Shown: in pieces, positions 52,904 through 60,641 of the stretch
Position numbering within the stretch: position 1 is the first letter of the stretch
Layout of the letters: every line of letters starts with the position of its first letter
DNA from: an uncultured Eubacteriales bacterium
GTDB lineage: Bacteria; Bacillota; Clostridia; Oscillospirales; Acutalibacteraceae
Reading direction: 5' to 3'
Assembly (NCBI GenBank): GCA_934466515.1
Contig: CAKSLH010000006.1
Coordinates: forward strand, 1-64,000
Length of the DNA: 64,000 nucleotides
Notes under the pieces: model-generated
Database searches by the model: none
What the model was told of the DNA's origin: nothing
The model's input: only the letters and a program-made list of their open reading frames with translations
Program-made: the position numbers and the translations under genes

Positions 52904-53869
52904 TTAGTTGAATAAATTAAAATCAAAAGCCGCCTGACTTACCGAATAAAATTCCTTACCGCCATTTAAATATTCTTTCATTTTTAAAAGACAGGTTGCA
53001 ATAGCGATTTCCTCGTCCGAAAGACGTGAATAGGGAAAAGGGTTGGTGTAAAGCACTTCGCCGTTTCCCGTTATGTTAAAAAGGCACATACCGTCAAGGC
53101 TTTCCTCGCTGCCGTATGCGTTGCGGCAGATTTCAAAGCGATGCGGAACACCGTCTTTTAAATAAGTGCAGGTGTTGTTTACTATTTCGCCGTTTGTACC
53201 CTTTATTGAGATTTTCGACGGGCGAATATCTGAAAAATACTGTTCAAAAGAAAAATCGTATACGGCGGTTTTATTTTTAAACTTAAATACCTTAATTTTT
53301 TCTTCGGCTTGTATTATCTCAGGGAATTTTAAATATCCTGCGCGGCTGTTGTAACGTGTAACAGGGTCGGAAAGCGAAATTGAGGTAATTTCCGGCTTTT
53401 CAAAGCCTGTTTCAAGAAAAATTCTGATAAGGCTGGCCGCATGGTAATCATGGCAGCAGGAAAGCTGAACCTGATGAACCTCTCCTAAAATTCCGCTTTT
53501 GATTATCTTTTTATAAGCTTGATTTCTCGGCATAAAATGGAATTGCTCCGCCACCTGAATTCTTCCTGATAAAGTGCTGTCTGTAACAGGTGTTTCTGAA
53601 AGCACGGGTATATTTTTTGCGGCAAGCGTTTTAATTGTTTCAGATATATTATCCTTATTTACGCAGGATACGATAAAATCAAAATCGGTTTTTAAAAGCT
53701 CTTCGAGTGATTGGCAAATTTTAACATTATACTTATCATTAAATTCCTTTTGCTTTTCTGTGTTGCGGATATATACTCCGCAACACAGAAATTCACTCGG
53801 TAAAAGCGAGGCAATTCTCAGGTAAAATTCACTTCGCCAGCCGGCGCCTATTATTCCGTATTTAATCAT
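52904..53869 (-). CDS. Gfo/Idh/MocA-like oxidoreductase with a changed catalytic motif
   Basis: The 321-residue protein has the N-terminal dinucleotide-binding GIIGAGWRSEFYL and the two-domain layout of the family, which usually oxidises or reduces sugars with NAD(P). The typical EKP catalytic motif is replaced by SETPV at about residue 91-95, so the lysine is missing, while the HDYH segment near residue 141 keeps candidate active-site residues. It may be a non-redox or altered enzyme. It lies downstream of a regulator and a decayed ORF on the same strand, and close to a sugar-processing operon on the other strand. A GAGGCC-type ribosome site precedes the ATG. Confidence 0.75.
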   Translation of the reverse strand: MIKYGIIGAGWRSEFYLRIASLLPSEFLCCGVYIRNTEKQKEFNDKYNVKICQSLEELLKTDFDFIVSCVNKDNISETIKTLAAKNIPVLSETPVTDSTLSGRIQVAEQFHFMPRNQAYKKIIKSGILGEVHQVQLSCCHDYHAASLIRIFLETGFEKPEITSISLSDPVTRYNSRAGYLKFPEIIQAEEKIKVFKFKNKTAVYDFSFEQYFSDIRPSKISIKGTNGEIVNNTCTYLKDGVPHRFEICRNAYGSEESLDGMCLFNITGNGEVLYTNPFPYSRLSDEEIAIATCLLKMKEYLNGGKEFYSVSQAAFDFNLFN

Positions 53870-53881
53870 AAAAAGGCCTCA

Positions 53882-54100
53882 TTACTTATATTTTTTTGCA
53901 AACTGTTCTCTGTATTTTGCGATGTCCTCAGTAGAGTTTCGCTTTTCAAAATTATTATCTATAAATTTTTTTGCGCTGTGCATGGTACTGTAGTTGAAAT
54001 TAGTTCCCCGATTTTTATGCAGTGCTTCAAAACAGCAAAGCTGACGGTTAAGCAAGAGCGCAAGTTTGCCGTATGTTTCAAATTTTAAAAGAGCAGAAGC
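53882..54100 (-). pseudogene. Remnant of a decayed ORF
   Basis: On the minus strand a 72-codon open stretch (54100 to stop at 53882) has protein-like composition (for example LLLNRQLCCFEALHKN, then NYSTMHSAKKFI) but lacks a start with a ribosome site; the only ATG (53983) leaves 33 residues. It is bounded upstream by an in-frame TAA. A second frame upstream (54100-54150 region, reading NVSADRFSKFKLML) also looks protein-like, suggesting a frameshift. I do not recognise the parent gene. The remaining bases to 54190 hold nothing else I can support. Confidence 0.45.
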
Positions 54101-54189
54101 TTATTTCGGAAAGCATTAGCTTAAACTTCGAAAATCTGTCCGCGCTGACATTTAGAATTTAGGGCTTTTTGATATAATAAATAAATATT

Positions 54190-54218
54190 AGTGTGACAGG
54201 TCTCTAACCTGTCACACT
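54190..54218 (-). terminator. Perfect inverted repeat at the end of the regulator gene
   Basis: A 12-bp perfect stem (54190-54201 with 54207-54218) has a 5-base loop containing the regulator's TAG stop. On the minus strand it is followed by A/T-rich sequence without a clean T-run, so it may be a weak terminator or an RNA-stabilising or protein-binding site. Confidence 0.55.
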
Positions 54219-55271
54219 TGGTAAGTATTCTTTTAATAACTCCAGTAATTCGGATTTATCCGAAAGCCCGCATTCGGAAAGAATTCTTTTTATCCGGTAT
54301 TTAACACCGCCCTCTGTTAAAAAGCAGCGGCTTGCGATTTCTTCAAGAGTTACATCATTTATTAAAGATGAAAATATAAGCCTGTCCGTATCATTACAGG
54401 AATTTAAAACCTTTTCAACCCTTAACATATCCTGCATTTCAATATCGTCATAAAAACCGTAACCGTTTTTATCGCCTTTTAGAGCAACGGTCTTATTTGT
54501 GGACGGTTTTTCATAATTTCCGTTCCATTTAACCGTAATTGTTATGCCTGACATATACGGATGGGCTTTAAGCTTTTCATAAATAAAAACAGCGGCTTTC
54601 CCGTATTGTTCGAAATTCATATTTAAAGATGTGATGTATTTTTTATAATATTCGGATATCTGTGTTTGAGCACAGCTTAGAATTTTAAGATTTTCGAGCG
54701 CTTTCGGAGCCCTCTTTTTTAAATTTCTTACGAGCGAAACCGCGGCAAAGTCATTAGAACAGATTACCGCGTCAAAGCTTTTGTAAGCGTTAAGAAAACT
54801 GTTAAAGCAATTTTCCAAAGAGCCTTCATTTGTGAAGATCCGCATTTTATTAAAGCTTTCATCCTTAAAAGCAAACAAACTGTCCACTCTGCTGATATCC
54901 GAGAAAGAGCTTGTGTTTACACCGTATAAAGCAACTTCTTTTTTACCGCTTGATTTAAGCTCGTTTAAAAGATATTTCATAGATCCGTTTATATCCGAGC
55001 AGACACAGCTGTACTCACAGCCGTAAAGCGGTTCGGATTGATTGCATAAAAGTATCGGCTTTATATCGGCACTGTTAAGCTGAGCCACAGTCGATTTAAT
55101 CCAGTTGTAGTCGGAGGCTATTATAAAAACGCCGTCATTTTCAGAATCAAGACGGTCATACACCTCGCAAAAGGGAATTCTTTTTTGTCTGAGTCTGTCT
55201 GTAAGACTCTTAAAAAGCTCTTTGCACCAAATGCTCCCGCTGTAGGCAGGCTCGGTTAAAATACAAATCAT
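54204..55271 (-). CDS. Sugar-binding-domain regulator with C-terminal LuxR-type HTH
   Basis: The 355-residue protein reads as a LacI/periplasmic-binding-protein-like sensor from its first residues (ICILTEPAYSGS, then alternating strand-helix units such as VFIIASDY and VICSNDF, about 1-280), with no N-terminal LacI HTH. The last 60 residues (LIFSSLINDVTLEEIA, then VKYRIKRIL) form a LuxR/GerE-like helix-turn-helix. This domain order is unusual. The ATG at 55271 has GGTGAT upstream; an ATG 15 codons earlier would overlap the promoter. It diverges from a three-gene carbohydrate operon and probably controls it. Confidence 0.75.
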   Translation of the reverse strand: MICILTEPAYSGSIWCKELFKSLTDRLRQKRIPFCEVYDRLDSENDGVFIIASDYNWIKSTVAQLNSADIKPILLCNQSEPLYGCEYSCVCSDINGSMKYLLNELKSSGKKEVALYGVNTSSFSDISRVDSLFAFKDESFNKMRIFTNEGSLENCFNSFLNAYKSFDAVICSNDFAAVSLVRNLKKRAPKALENLKILSCAQTQISEYYKKYITSLNMNFEQYGKAAVFIYEKLKAHPYMSGITITVKWNGNYEKPSTNKTVALKGDKNGYGFYDDIEMQDMLRVEKVLNSCNDTDRLIFSSLINDVTLEEIASRCFLTEGGVKYRIKRILSECGLSDKSELLELLKEYLPSVTG

Positions 55272-55287
55272 TTTTATCACCGATTTA

Positions 55288-55316
55288 ATTATACTATTAT
55301 TGCTTCTGTTTGACAA
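55288..55316 (-). promoter_or_regulatory. Promoter of the divergent regulator
   Basis: On the minus strand, TTGTCA (55316-55311), a 17-base spacer and a consensus TATAAT (55293-55288). The predicted start near 55281 gives a leader of about ten bases. The -35 lies inside a palindrome (55304-55322), consistent with autoregulation. Confidence 0.8.
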
Positions 55317-55322
55317 ACAGAA
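55304..55322. promoter_or_regulatory. Candidate operator palindrome
   Basis: A perfect 9-bp inverted repeat around one central base (TTCTGTTTG-A-CAAACAGAA) covers the -35 of the regulator promoter, between the divergent genes. The symmetry fits a dimeric regulator site; the regulator at 54204-55271 is the obvious candidate to bind it. Confidence 0.7.
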
Positions 55323-55353
55323 ATTTATGTTTTTTTATACATGTTTTTCTTCC

Positions 55354-55382
55354 TGTTTATTTTTAATTTTATCTGCTAAAAT
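55354..55382 (+). promoter_or_regulatory. Probable promoter of the DUF5107 operon
   Basis: A TAAAAT -10 (55377-55382) with an upstream TG (extended -10) and a weak -35 (TGTTTA, 55354-55359) at 17 bases. A poor -35 next to an upstream operator is what an activator-dependent promoter would look like. An alternative is TTGACA at 55310 with TTATAC at 55335, but the spacing of 19 is long. Confidence 0.5.
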
Positions 55383-55408
55383 TAAAGAAAAAACTACGGA
55401 GGGAAATT

Positions 55409-58400
55409 ATGTCAGATGTAAAATGCGAAAAAAAGGGCATGAAAATTCCTACCTATATTCCGAAGAAGGCTCATGAGCTTCCGATGTTCTTTGAAAATAA
55501 ACCGTATCAGGGAGCTTCGGGCAGGGTCTATCCGATACCTTACTGCGACGGTATCTCGGATGAGAAAACGGATGTTGAGTATGAAACCTATACCCTTGAA
55601 AACGAATATGTCAAAACTCAGGTTGTGCCGTCGCTTGGCGGGAAAATACTGAGGGGTTTTGATAAAATAGGAAATTATGATTTTATCTATTATAACGAGG
55701 TTGTAAAGCCTGCGCTTGTAGGTCTTGCAGGCCCTTGGATTTCAGGCGGTATTGAGTTTAACTGGCCTCAGCATCACCGTCCTACAACATTTATGCCGTT
55801 AGAAGCAGTAAGCGAAGATAATGCTGACGGCGGCAAAACCGTTTGGACAGGCGAGGTTGAACCTTTCGGAAGAATGAAAGGAATGGCAGGAATAACTGTT
55901 GATAAGGGCAGAAGCTATATAAAAGCAAAGGTTCGCGTTTATAACAGAACCGCTTATCCGCAGGTGTTCATGTGGTGGGCAAATCTTGCGGTGCCTGTAA
56001 ATAATGCTTACCGCACTGTTTTTCCGCCTGACTGCGAGTGGGTAAATGACCATGACAGAAGAGCCGTGCTTGAATGGCCTATTGCTAAAGGACTTTATAA
56101 AACGGCCCGTCCTTATAATTTCGGTAAGGGCACGGATTTGTCGCATTATGATGCCGTTAAAGTTCCGTCTTCCTATCTTATATCTCAGGGTCAATCCGAT
56201 ATGGATTTCATTTCGGGCTATGATACAGGTATAAATAAGGGTATTGCAACTGTCGCTAACCACCATATTTCTCCGGGTAAAAAGATGTGGCATTGGGGCA
56301 TCGGTGATTTCGGAGATATGTGGTGTTCAAATCTTACTGATAAAAACGGTCCTTATATTGAACTGATGACCGGTGTCTATACCGATAATCAGCCCGATTT
56401 TACATGGATTGCACCGTATGAAACAAAGGAATTCGAGCAGTATTGGTATCCTGTAAGAGAAATAGGAGAAATAAAAAATGCAACGATAGATGCGGCATTA
56501 AATGTTGAAAACAGAAAAGACGGTCTTTATTTCGGATTTAATGTTACAGGAATATTTAAAAACTGCAAAATCACGGTTACCGATAACGGTAAGGAAATTT
56601 ATTCCGAAACAGCGGATATGTCACCCGACAGGGTCTATCATAAAACGCTCAACACCGAAATTTCAGATATACATAATATTAAGGTTTCGCTTTTCGATGA
56701 AAACGGGAAAGAGCTGGTTGCTTATAAGCCTTATAAGCGCGGACAGAAGCAGCCGATTAAGGTCAGAAAGCCGGTTAAGCGTCCGAGCGAATATAAAACA
56801 GTTGAAGAGCTTTATATAAACGGCTTTCATCTTGAACAGTATAAACAGCATAACTATAAGCCTGAGGATTATTATCTTGAGGGACTTCGCCGCGACAGCG
56901 GTGATATCCGCTGCAATACCTCTATGGCGAGGCTTTCTCTTAAAAAAGGTAAATTTGCGGACTGCGTAAAATACTGCGACAGTGCAATAGAAAGATTAAC
57001 CGACAGAAACGAGCATCCGACCGACACCGAGGCATTTTATCTTAAGGGTGTGGCTCTCGAATTCCTCGGTGAATATGATAAGGCTTACGATATTCTTTAC
57101 CGTGCCGCATGGAATTATACACACAGAAGCGCGGCGCTCTTTGAGCTTGCCTGCATAGACTGCAGAAACGGCGAATATACAGAAGCGATTAAAAAGCTTG
57201 ATGAATCAATAGGTCTTAATAAGGGACACACTAAGGCGCATAACCTTGAAACGGCAATCAAACGCAAAATAGGTTGTGAATGTGCCGAAAAGAGCGCAAA
57301 GGACGGCATAAACGACGATAAGCTTGATTTATTTGCGCTTATAGAGTATTCGCATTTTGAAAATGTTGAGGATAAAATCGCTCAGTTTGAGGCAAAGCCT
57401 GAAAATCTGCTTGATGTAGCAAGGGATTATATGAAAGCAGGTTTTTACGAGGACGCGCTTTACGCACTTTCATTTGCTAACGCTGCTTCTCCGCTTGTAA
57501 ATTATTATAAGGCTTATATTACAAAGGATAATTCCTTTATTGATAAGGCGGAAAAGGCGAATATGGGCTACTGCTTCCCGTCAAGCGTTGATGATATAGC
57601 GGTGCTTGAATATGCGATAGAGAACTGTAAAAACGCAGCTAATGCAAACTATTATTTAGGCTGTCTTTTCTATGACAGATTTTTGTTCGATGAGGCTTCG
57701 GAATGCTTTAAGAGCTGTGTAAGGATAAATCCTGAGCACGGAAGAGCTTGGCGAAATCTGTCGCTCTATATGTTCGACAAAAAGCATGACGGTAAAAAAG
57801 CGCTTTACTGCATGGAAAACGCACTTAAATACCGCTCTGAAGACCCGAGACTTCTGCTTGAATATGAACAGCTTTTAAAAAATACCAATGCAAGCATTGA
57901 GGAAAGGCTTTCGGTTTACGATAAGTATCCCGAGCTTTTAAAGGAACGCGATGACTGCTATCTTGATAAGCTTACATTGCTTTCACAGCAGGGCAAGTAC
58001 GAAGAAGCAATAAATATGGCGGCAGTTAAACACTTCCATATTTATGAAGGCGGAGAAGGCAAGCTTACAAAACAGCATGCATGGATGCATGTGCTTTACG
58101 GCAACGAGCTTGCAAAAAAAGGCGATACTAAAAAGGCCGAGCAGATTTATATTAACGGTATAAATATGCCTAAATCCTACGGCGAAGCAAAAACATTCTT
58201 CAATCAGGAAGCGCATATTTATTATTATTTAAGCAAGCTTTATACGGGCGAAAAGCACACTGCTGCACTTGAAAAAGCGGCCGAATATAAAGCGGCGGTT
58301 TCTGAAATTTCACTTTTCAGAGCTTTAGCATTAAAAGAACTCGGAAGATCGGATGAGGCAAAGCAGGTGCTTGACGAAATGCTTAGCACGGCACAAAGTC

Positions 58401-58627
58401 TTATTGATAATAAGGATATGCGTACTTATTACGGCGTCGGCTCGCCGAGTCCTATGCCGTTTGAGCTTGATATCGAAAAGCATAATCTGCTTGCGGGATA
58501 TACTCTTAAAGCGTTTGCACTTTATGGCGAGGAAAAATACAGTGAGGCTGAAATTTGCATCAGAAAAGCTCAAAAGCTTGACCCTAATGATTTTGCCGTT
58601 TATACTTATAAGCAGATAACAGAATAA
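55409..58627 (+). CDS. DUF5107 protein with C-terminal TPR repeats
   Basis: The 1072-residue protein has an N-terminal DUF5107 region (about residues 20-370), rich in Trp, Gly and His (for example GPWISGGIEFNWPQHH), resembling a galactose-mutarotase-like sugar-binding fold, then a beta-sandwich segment (about 375-450), and from about residue 540 several tetratricopeptide-like repeats (AFYLKGVALEFLGEYDKA and ANYYLGCLFYDRF among them). No signal peptide or membrane helix is seen, so it is probably cytoplasmic. The family's function is unknown; it recurs beside carbohydrate genes. It is the first gene of an operon with an esterase and a mutarotase-like gene. GGAGGG precedes the ATG. Confidence 0.82.
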   Translation: MSDVKCEKKGMKIPTYIPKKAHELPMFFENKPYQGASGRVYPIPYCDGISDEKTDVEYETYTLENEYVKTQVVPSLGGKILRGFDKIGNYDFIYYNEVVKPALVGLAGPWISGGIEFNWPQHHRPTTFMPLEAVSEDNADGGKTVWTGEVEPFGRMKGMAGITVDKGRSYIKAKVRVYNRTAYPQVFMWWANLAVPVNNAYRTVFPPDCEWVNDHDRRAVLEWPIAKGLYKTARPYNFGKGTDLSHYDAVKVPSSYLISQGQSDMDFISGYDTGINKGIATVANHHISPGKKMWHWGIGDFGDMWCSNLTDKNGPYIELMTGVYTDNQPDFTWIAPYETKEFEQYWYPVREIGEIKNATIDAALNVENRKDGLYFGFNVTGIFKNCKITVTDNGKEIYSETADMSPDRVYHKTLNTEISDIHNIKVSLFDENGKELVAYKPYKRGQKQPIKVRKPVKRPSEYKTVEELYINGFHLEQYKQHNYKPEDYYLEGLRRDSGDIRCNTSMARLSLKKGKFADCVKYCDSAIERLTDRNEHPTDTEAFYLKGVALEFLGEYDKAYDILYRAAWNYTHRSAALFELACIDCRNGEYTEAIKKLDESIGLNKGHTKAHNLETAIKRKIGCECAEKSAKDGINDDKLDLFALIEYSHFENVEDKIAQFEAKPENLLDVARDYMKAGFYEDALYALSFANAASPLVNYYKAYITKDNSFIDKAEKANMGYCFPSSVDDIAVLEYAIENCKNAANANYYLGCLFYDRFLFDEASECFKSCVRINPEHGRAWRNLSLYMFDKKHDGKKALYCMENALKYRSEDPRLLLEYEQLLKNTNASIEERLSVYDKYPELLKERDDCYLDKLTLLSQQGKYEEAINMAAVKHFHIYEGGEGKLTKQHAWMHVLYGNELAKKGDTKKAEQIYINGINMPKSYGEAKTFFNQEAHIYYYLSKLYTGEKHTAALEKAAEYKAAVSEISLFRALALKELGRSDEAKQVLDEMLSTAQSLIDNKDMRTYYGVGSPSPMPFELDIEKHNLLAGYTLKAFALYGEEKYSEAEICIRKAQKLDPNDFAVYTYKQITE

Positions 58628-58633
58628 ATAAAA

Positions 58634-58671
58634 ATCTGAGCCGCGGCGGAAAAATCCTTCACGGCTCAGAT
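58634..58671. repeat. Inverted repeat between the DUF5107 and SGNH genes
   Basis: A 10-bp perfect stem (ATCTGAGCCG, 58634-58643 with 58662-58671) with an 18-base loop. After it the plus strand has no T-run, whereas the minus strand does, so as a terminator it faces the opposite direction to the operon. It may stabilise or separate the operon's mRNA segments. Confidence 0.6.
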
Positions 58672-58703
58672 AAATAATTAAGAAGTGAGAAGTGATATTT
58701 AAC

Positions 58704-59732
58704 ATGTCTGTTAAGTGGATTAAGTTTGACACAGGGAATTATGATATTTACGGAGTTGACAAAAGCTTTCACAGACTTCCCGAAAACTTTGCAAAAACCG
58801 TAAGCGAAGGTGTCCTTAATAACTCAAAATGTCCCGCAGGAGGCAGAATACGTTTTGCTACCAATTCACAGAACATATATATCAAAGCCTTAATGAAAAA
58901 TACAAGAGGAATTGGCTTTGACTTATACCGAATTGAAAACGGCACGGAGATATTTGCGGCAGGCTTCAGAAATCCCGAATACTTTATTTGTGACGGAGAA
59001 TTTGAGGCAAACGCAAATGTTTCAAAAGACAAAAAAATGCACTTTTATACTCTTAACTTTCCTTATTTCGGCGAAATAGAGGACTTTAAACTCGGAATTG
59101 ATGATGGGACAGTTTTGGAAAAAGGGGAGAAATACGCAAATGAAAAGCCTGCCGCTTTTTACGGCTCCTCAATCACCCACGGAGCGTGGACCTCAAGACC
59201 GGGCTGCGGATATATACCGTTGATTTCGCAAAAATATAATCTTAACTATCTTAATTTCGGATTTGCAGGAAGCGCAAAGGGCGAAACGCCTCTTATAGAA
59301 TACATCACAAAGCTTGATATATCGGCCTTTGTGTCCGATTATGACCATAATGCCTATGATATCGAATTGCTTAAGGCAACGCACCTTAATATGTATAAAA
59401 CCGTGCGTAAATTTAAACCTGATATTCCGTATATAATAATAACACGTCCTGATTACTGGAAAGAGCCCGAAGAAAACGATAAACGAAATAAAATAATATA
59501 TGCAACCTATGAATATGCCAAGCAAAACGGTGATGAAAGGGTGTATTATATTGACGGAAAGAACTTGTTCAGCGGAGAATATTATCATAACTGTACCAAG
59601 GACGGCTGTCATCCAAACGATTTAGGGGCTTATCGAATGGCACAAAGAATAGGTCCGACAGTAGCGAAAGCATTAAATATTCAAAAAAGCGATTTATTTG
59701 ATTTTTTTATAAAAGACGGTGAGGATTTTTAA
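58704..59732 (+). CDS. SGNH/GDSL-family hydrolase (putative carbohydrate esterase)
   Basis: The 342-residue protein has an N-terminal jelly-roll-like domain (about 1-140) and a SGNH hydrolase domain. Block I is YGSSITHG with nucleophile S156, and the catalytic Asp-His pair is D300/H303 in DGCHPND. Relatives deacetylate sugars or polysaccharides; the target is unknown. No signal peptide is seen, so it acts in the cytoplasm, an unusual place for polysaccharide deacetylation and suggesting an imported oligosaccharide. The ATG 58704 is preceded by an AAGTGAT-type site; a GTG at 58692 is an alternative. It is four bases from overlapping the next gene. Confidence 0.78.
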   Translation: MSVKWIKFDTGNYDIYGVDKSFHRLPENFAKTVSEGVLNNSKCPAGGRIRFATNSQNIYIKALMKNTRGIGFDLYRIENGTEIFAAGFRNPEYFICDGEFEANANVSKDKKMHFYTLNFPYFGEIEDFKLGIDDGTVLEKGEKYANEKPAAFYGSSITHGAWTSRPGCGYIPLISQKYNLNYLNFGFAGSAKGETPLIEYITKLDISAFVSDYDHNAYDIELLKATHLNMYKTVRKFKPDIPYIIITRPDYWKEPEENDKRNKIIYATYEYAKQNGDERVYYIDGKNLFSGEYYHNCTKDGCHPNDLGAYRMAQRIGPTVAKALNIQKSDLFDFFIKDGEDF

Positions 59733-60575
59733 ATGCTTGAAATCAAAGCTAATAAATGGCATGCAAAAATTGAGCCTAAATCGGGCGGTAATATTGCAGC
59801 TTTGAATTATGAAGGCTGCAGTGTTTACAGACCTCTTAACAGGGAAAATACTTTGAAGGGTAATCCGTTTCTTTGCGGTTCTCCTATTTTGTTTCCGGCA
59901 AACAGAACAGCAAACGGTAAATTTACTTTTGAAGGAAAAGTGTATAAATTGCCGATAACTGAAAAAAGCTCCGGTGCTAATTTGCACGGAATGCTTTATA
60001 AGCAAAATTTCATTGTGAAAGAACACAGTAATAATGGCATTGAACTGGTATATGAAAATTATGGTGAAATTTATCCTTTCCCCTTTAAAATAATAACTGA
60101 ATATTATATAAAAGGCAATTCGTTTTATCAAAGGTATGAAATAATAAATATCGGCAAAACAAATATGCCGTTGACTTTTGCACTTCATACTACTTTTGCC
60201 GAGCCTGAATTCTTTTCTGTTCCGATATCTTCCGCTCAGGAAAGAGACATTTTTAATATTCCGACAGGAAGATATATCCCGCTTACCGAAGCTGAAAAGA
60301 AGTATATTACCAAAGCTGAAAGCAAGGACACAGAAATATCAGGATATTATAAATCAGAAGGCAGAACGGCGCAAATAGGTTTTTTCTGTTACACTGTGTC
60401 AGAAAATTTTGACCACTGGATTTTATTTAACGGGAAAGGCATAAGCAAGCTCCTTTGCGTAGAACCACAATGCGGAAAAGTAAACGGATTGAACGAACCG
60501 AACGGATATAGAATTCTTCGGCCGGACGAGAATATAGTATTTTCAACGGAGCTGAAACACAAACAGAAATTTTGA
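59733..60575 (+). CDS. Aldose 1-epimerase (mutarotase)-family protein
   Basis: The 280-residue protein has the mutarotase fold: SGGNIAALNYEG near the start, LHGMLY (first His) near residue 88-93, ALHTTF with a second His near 150, and a glutamate in VEPQCG at about 246. These correspond to the catalytic His and Glu of aldose 1-epimerases. The enzyme interconverts sugar anomers; YeaD-like hexose-6-phosphate epimerases are similar and cannot be excluded. It begins at the TAA of the SGNH gene (TAAATG), with GGTGAGG upstream, and ends at a terminator. Confidence 0.82.
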   Translation: MLEIKANKWHAKIEPKSGGNIAALNYEGCSVYRPLNRENTLKGNPFLCGSPILFPANRTANGKFTFEGKVYKLPITEKSSGANLHGMLYKQNFIVKEHSNNGIELVYENYGEIYPFPFKIITEYYIKGNSFYQRYEIINIGKTNMPLTFALHTTFAEPEFFSVPISSAQERDIFNIPTGRYIPLTEAEKKYITKAESKDTEISGYYKSEGRTAQIGFFCYTVSENFDHWILFNGKGISKLLCVEPQCGKVNGLNEPNGYRILRPDENIVFSTELKHKQKF

Positions 60576-60577
60576 TA

Positions 60578-60612
60578 AGTCAAGCCCTCCGGCTTTGCCG
60601 GAGGGCTTGACT
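60578..60612. terminator. Strong terminator between convergent operons
   Basis: A 16-bp perfect stem (60578-60593 with 60597-60612) with a three-base TTT loop lies two bases after the mutarotase-like stop. The flanks are moderately T-rich on both strands. It separates the sugar operon from the convergent aromatic amino acid operon. Confidence 0.85.
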
Positions 60613-60641
60613 GTACATTTTTAAAATTATAAATTACTGCT

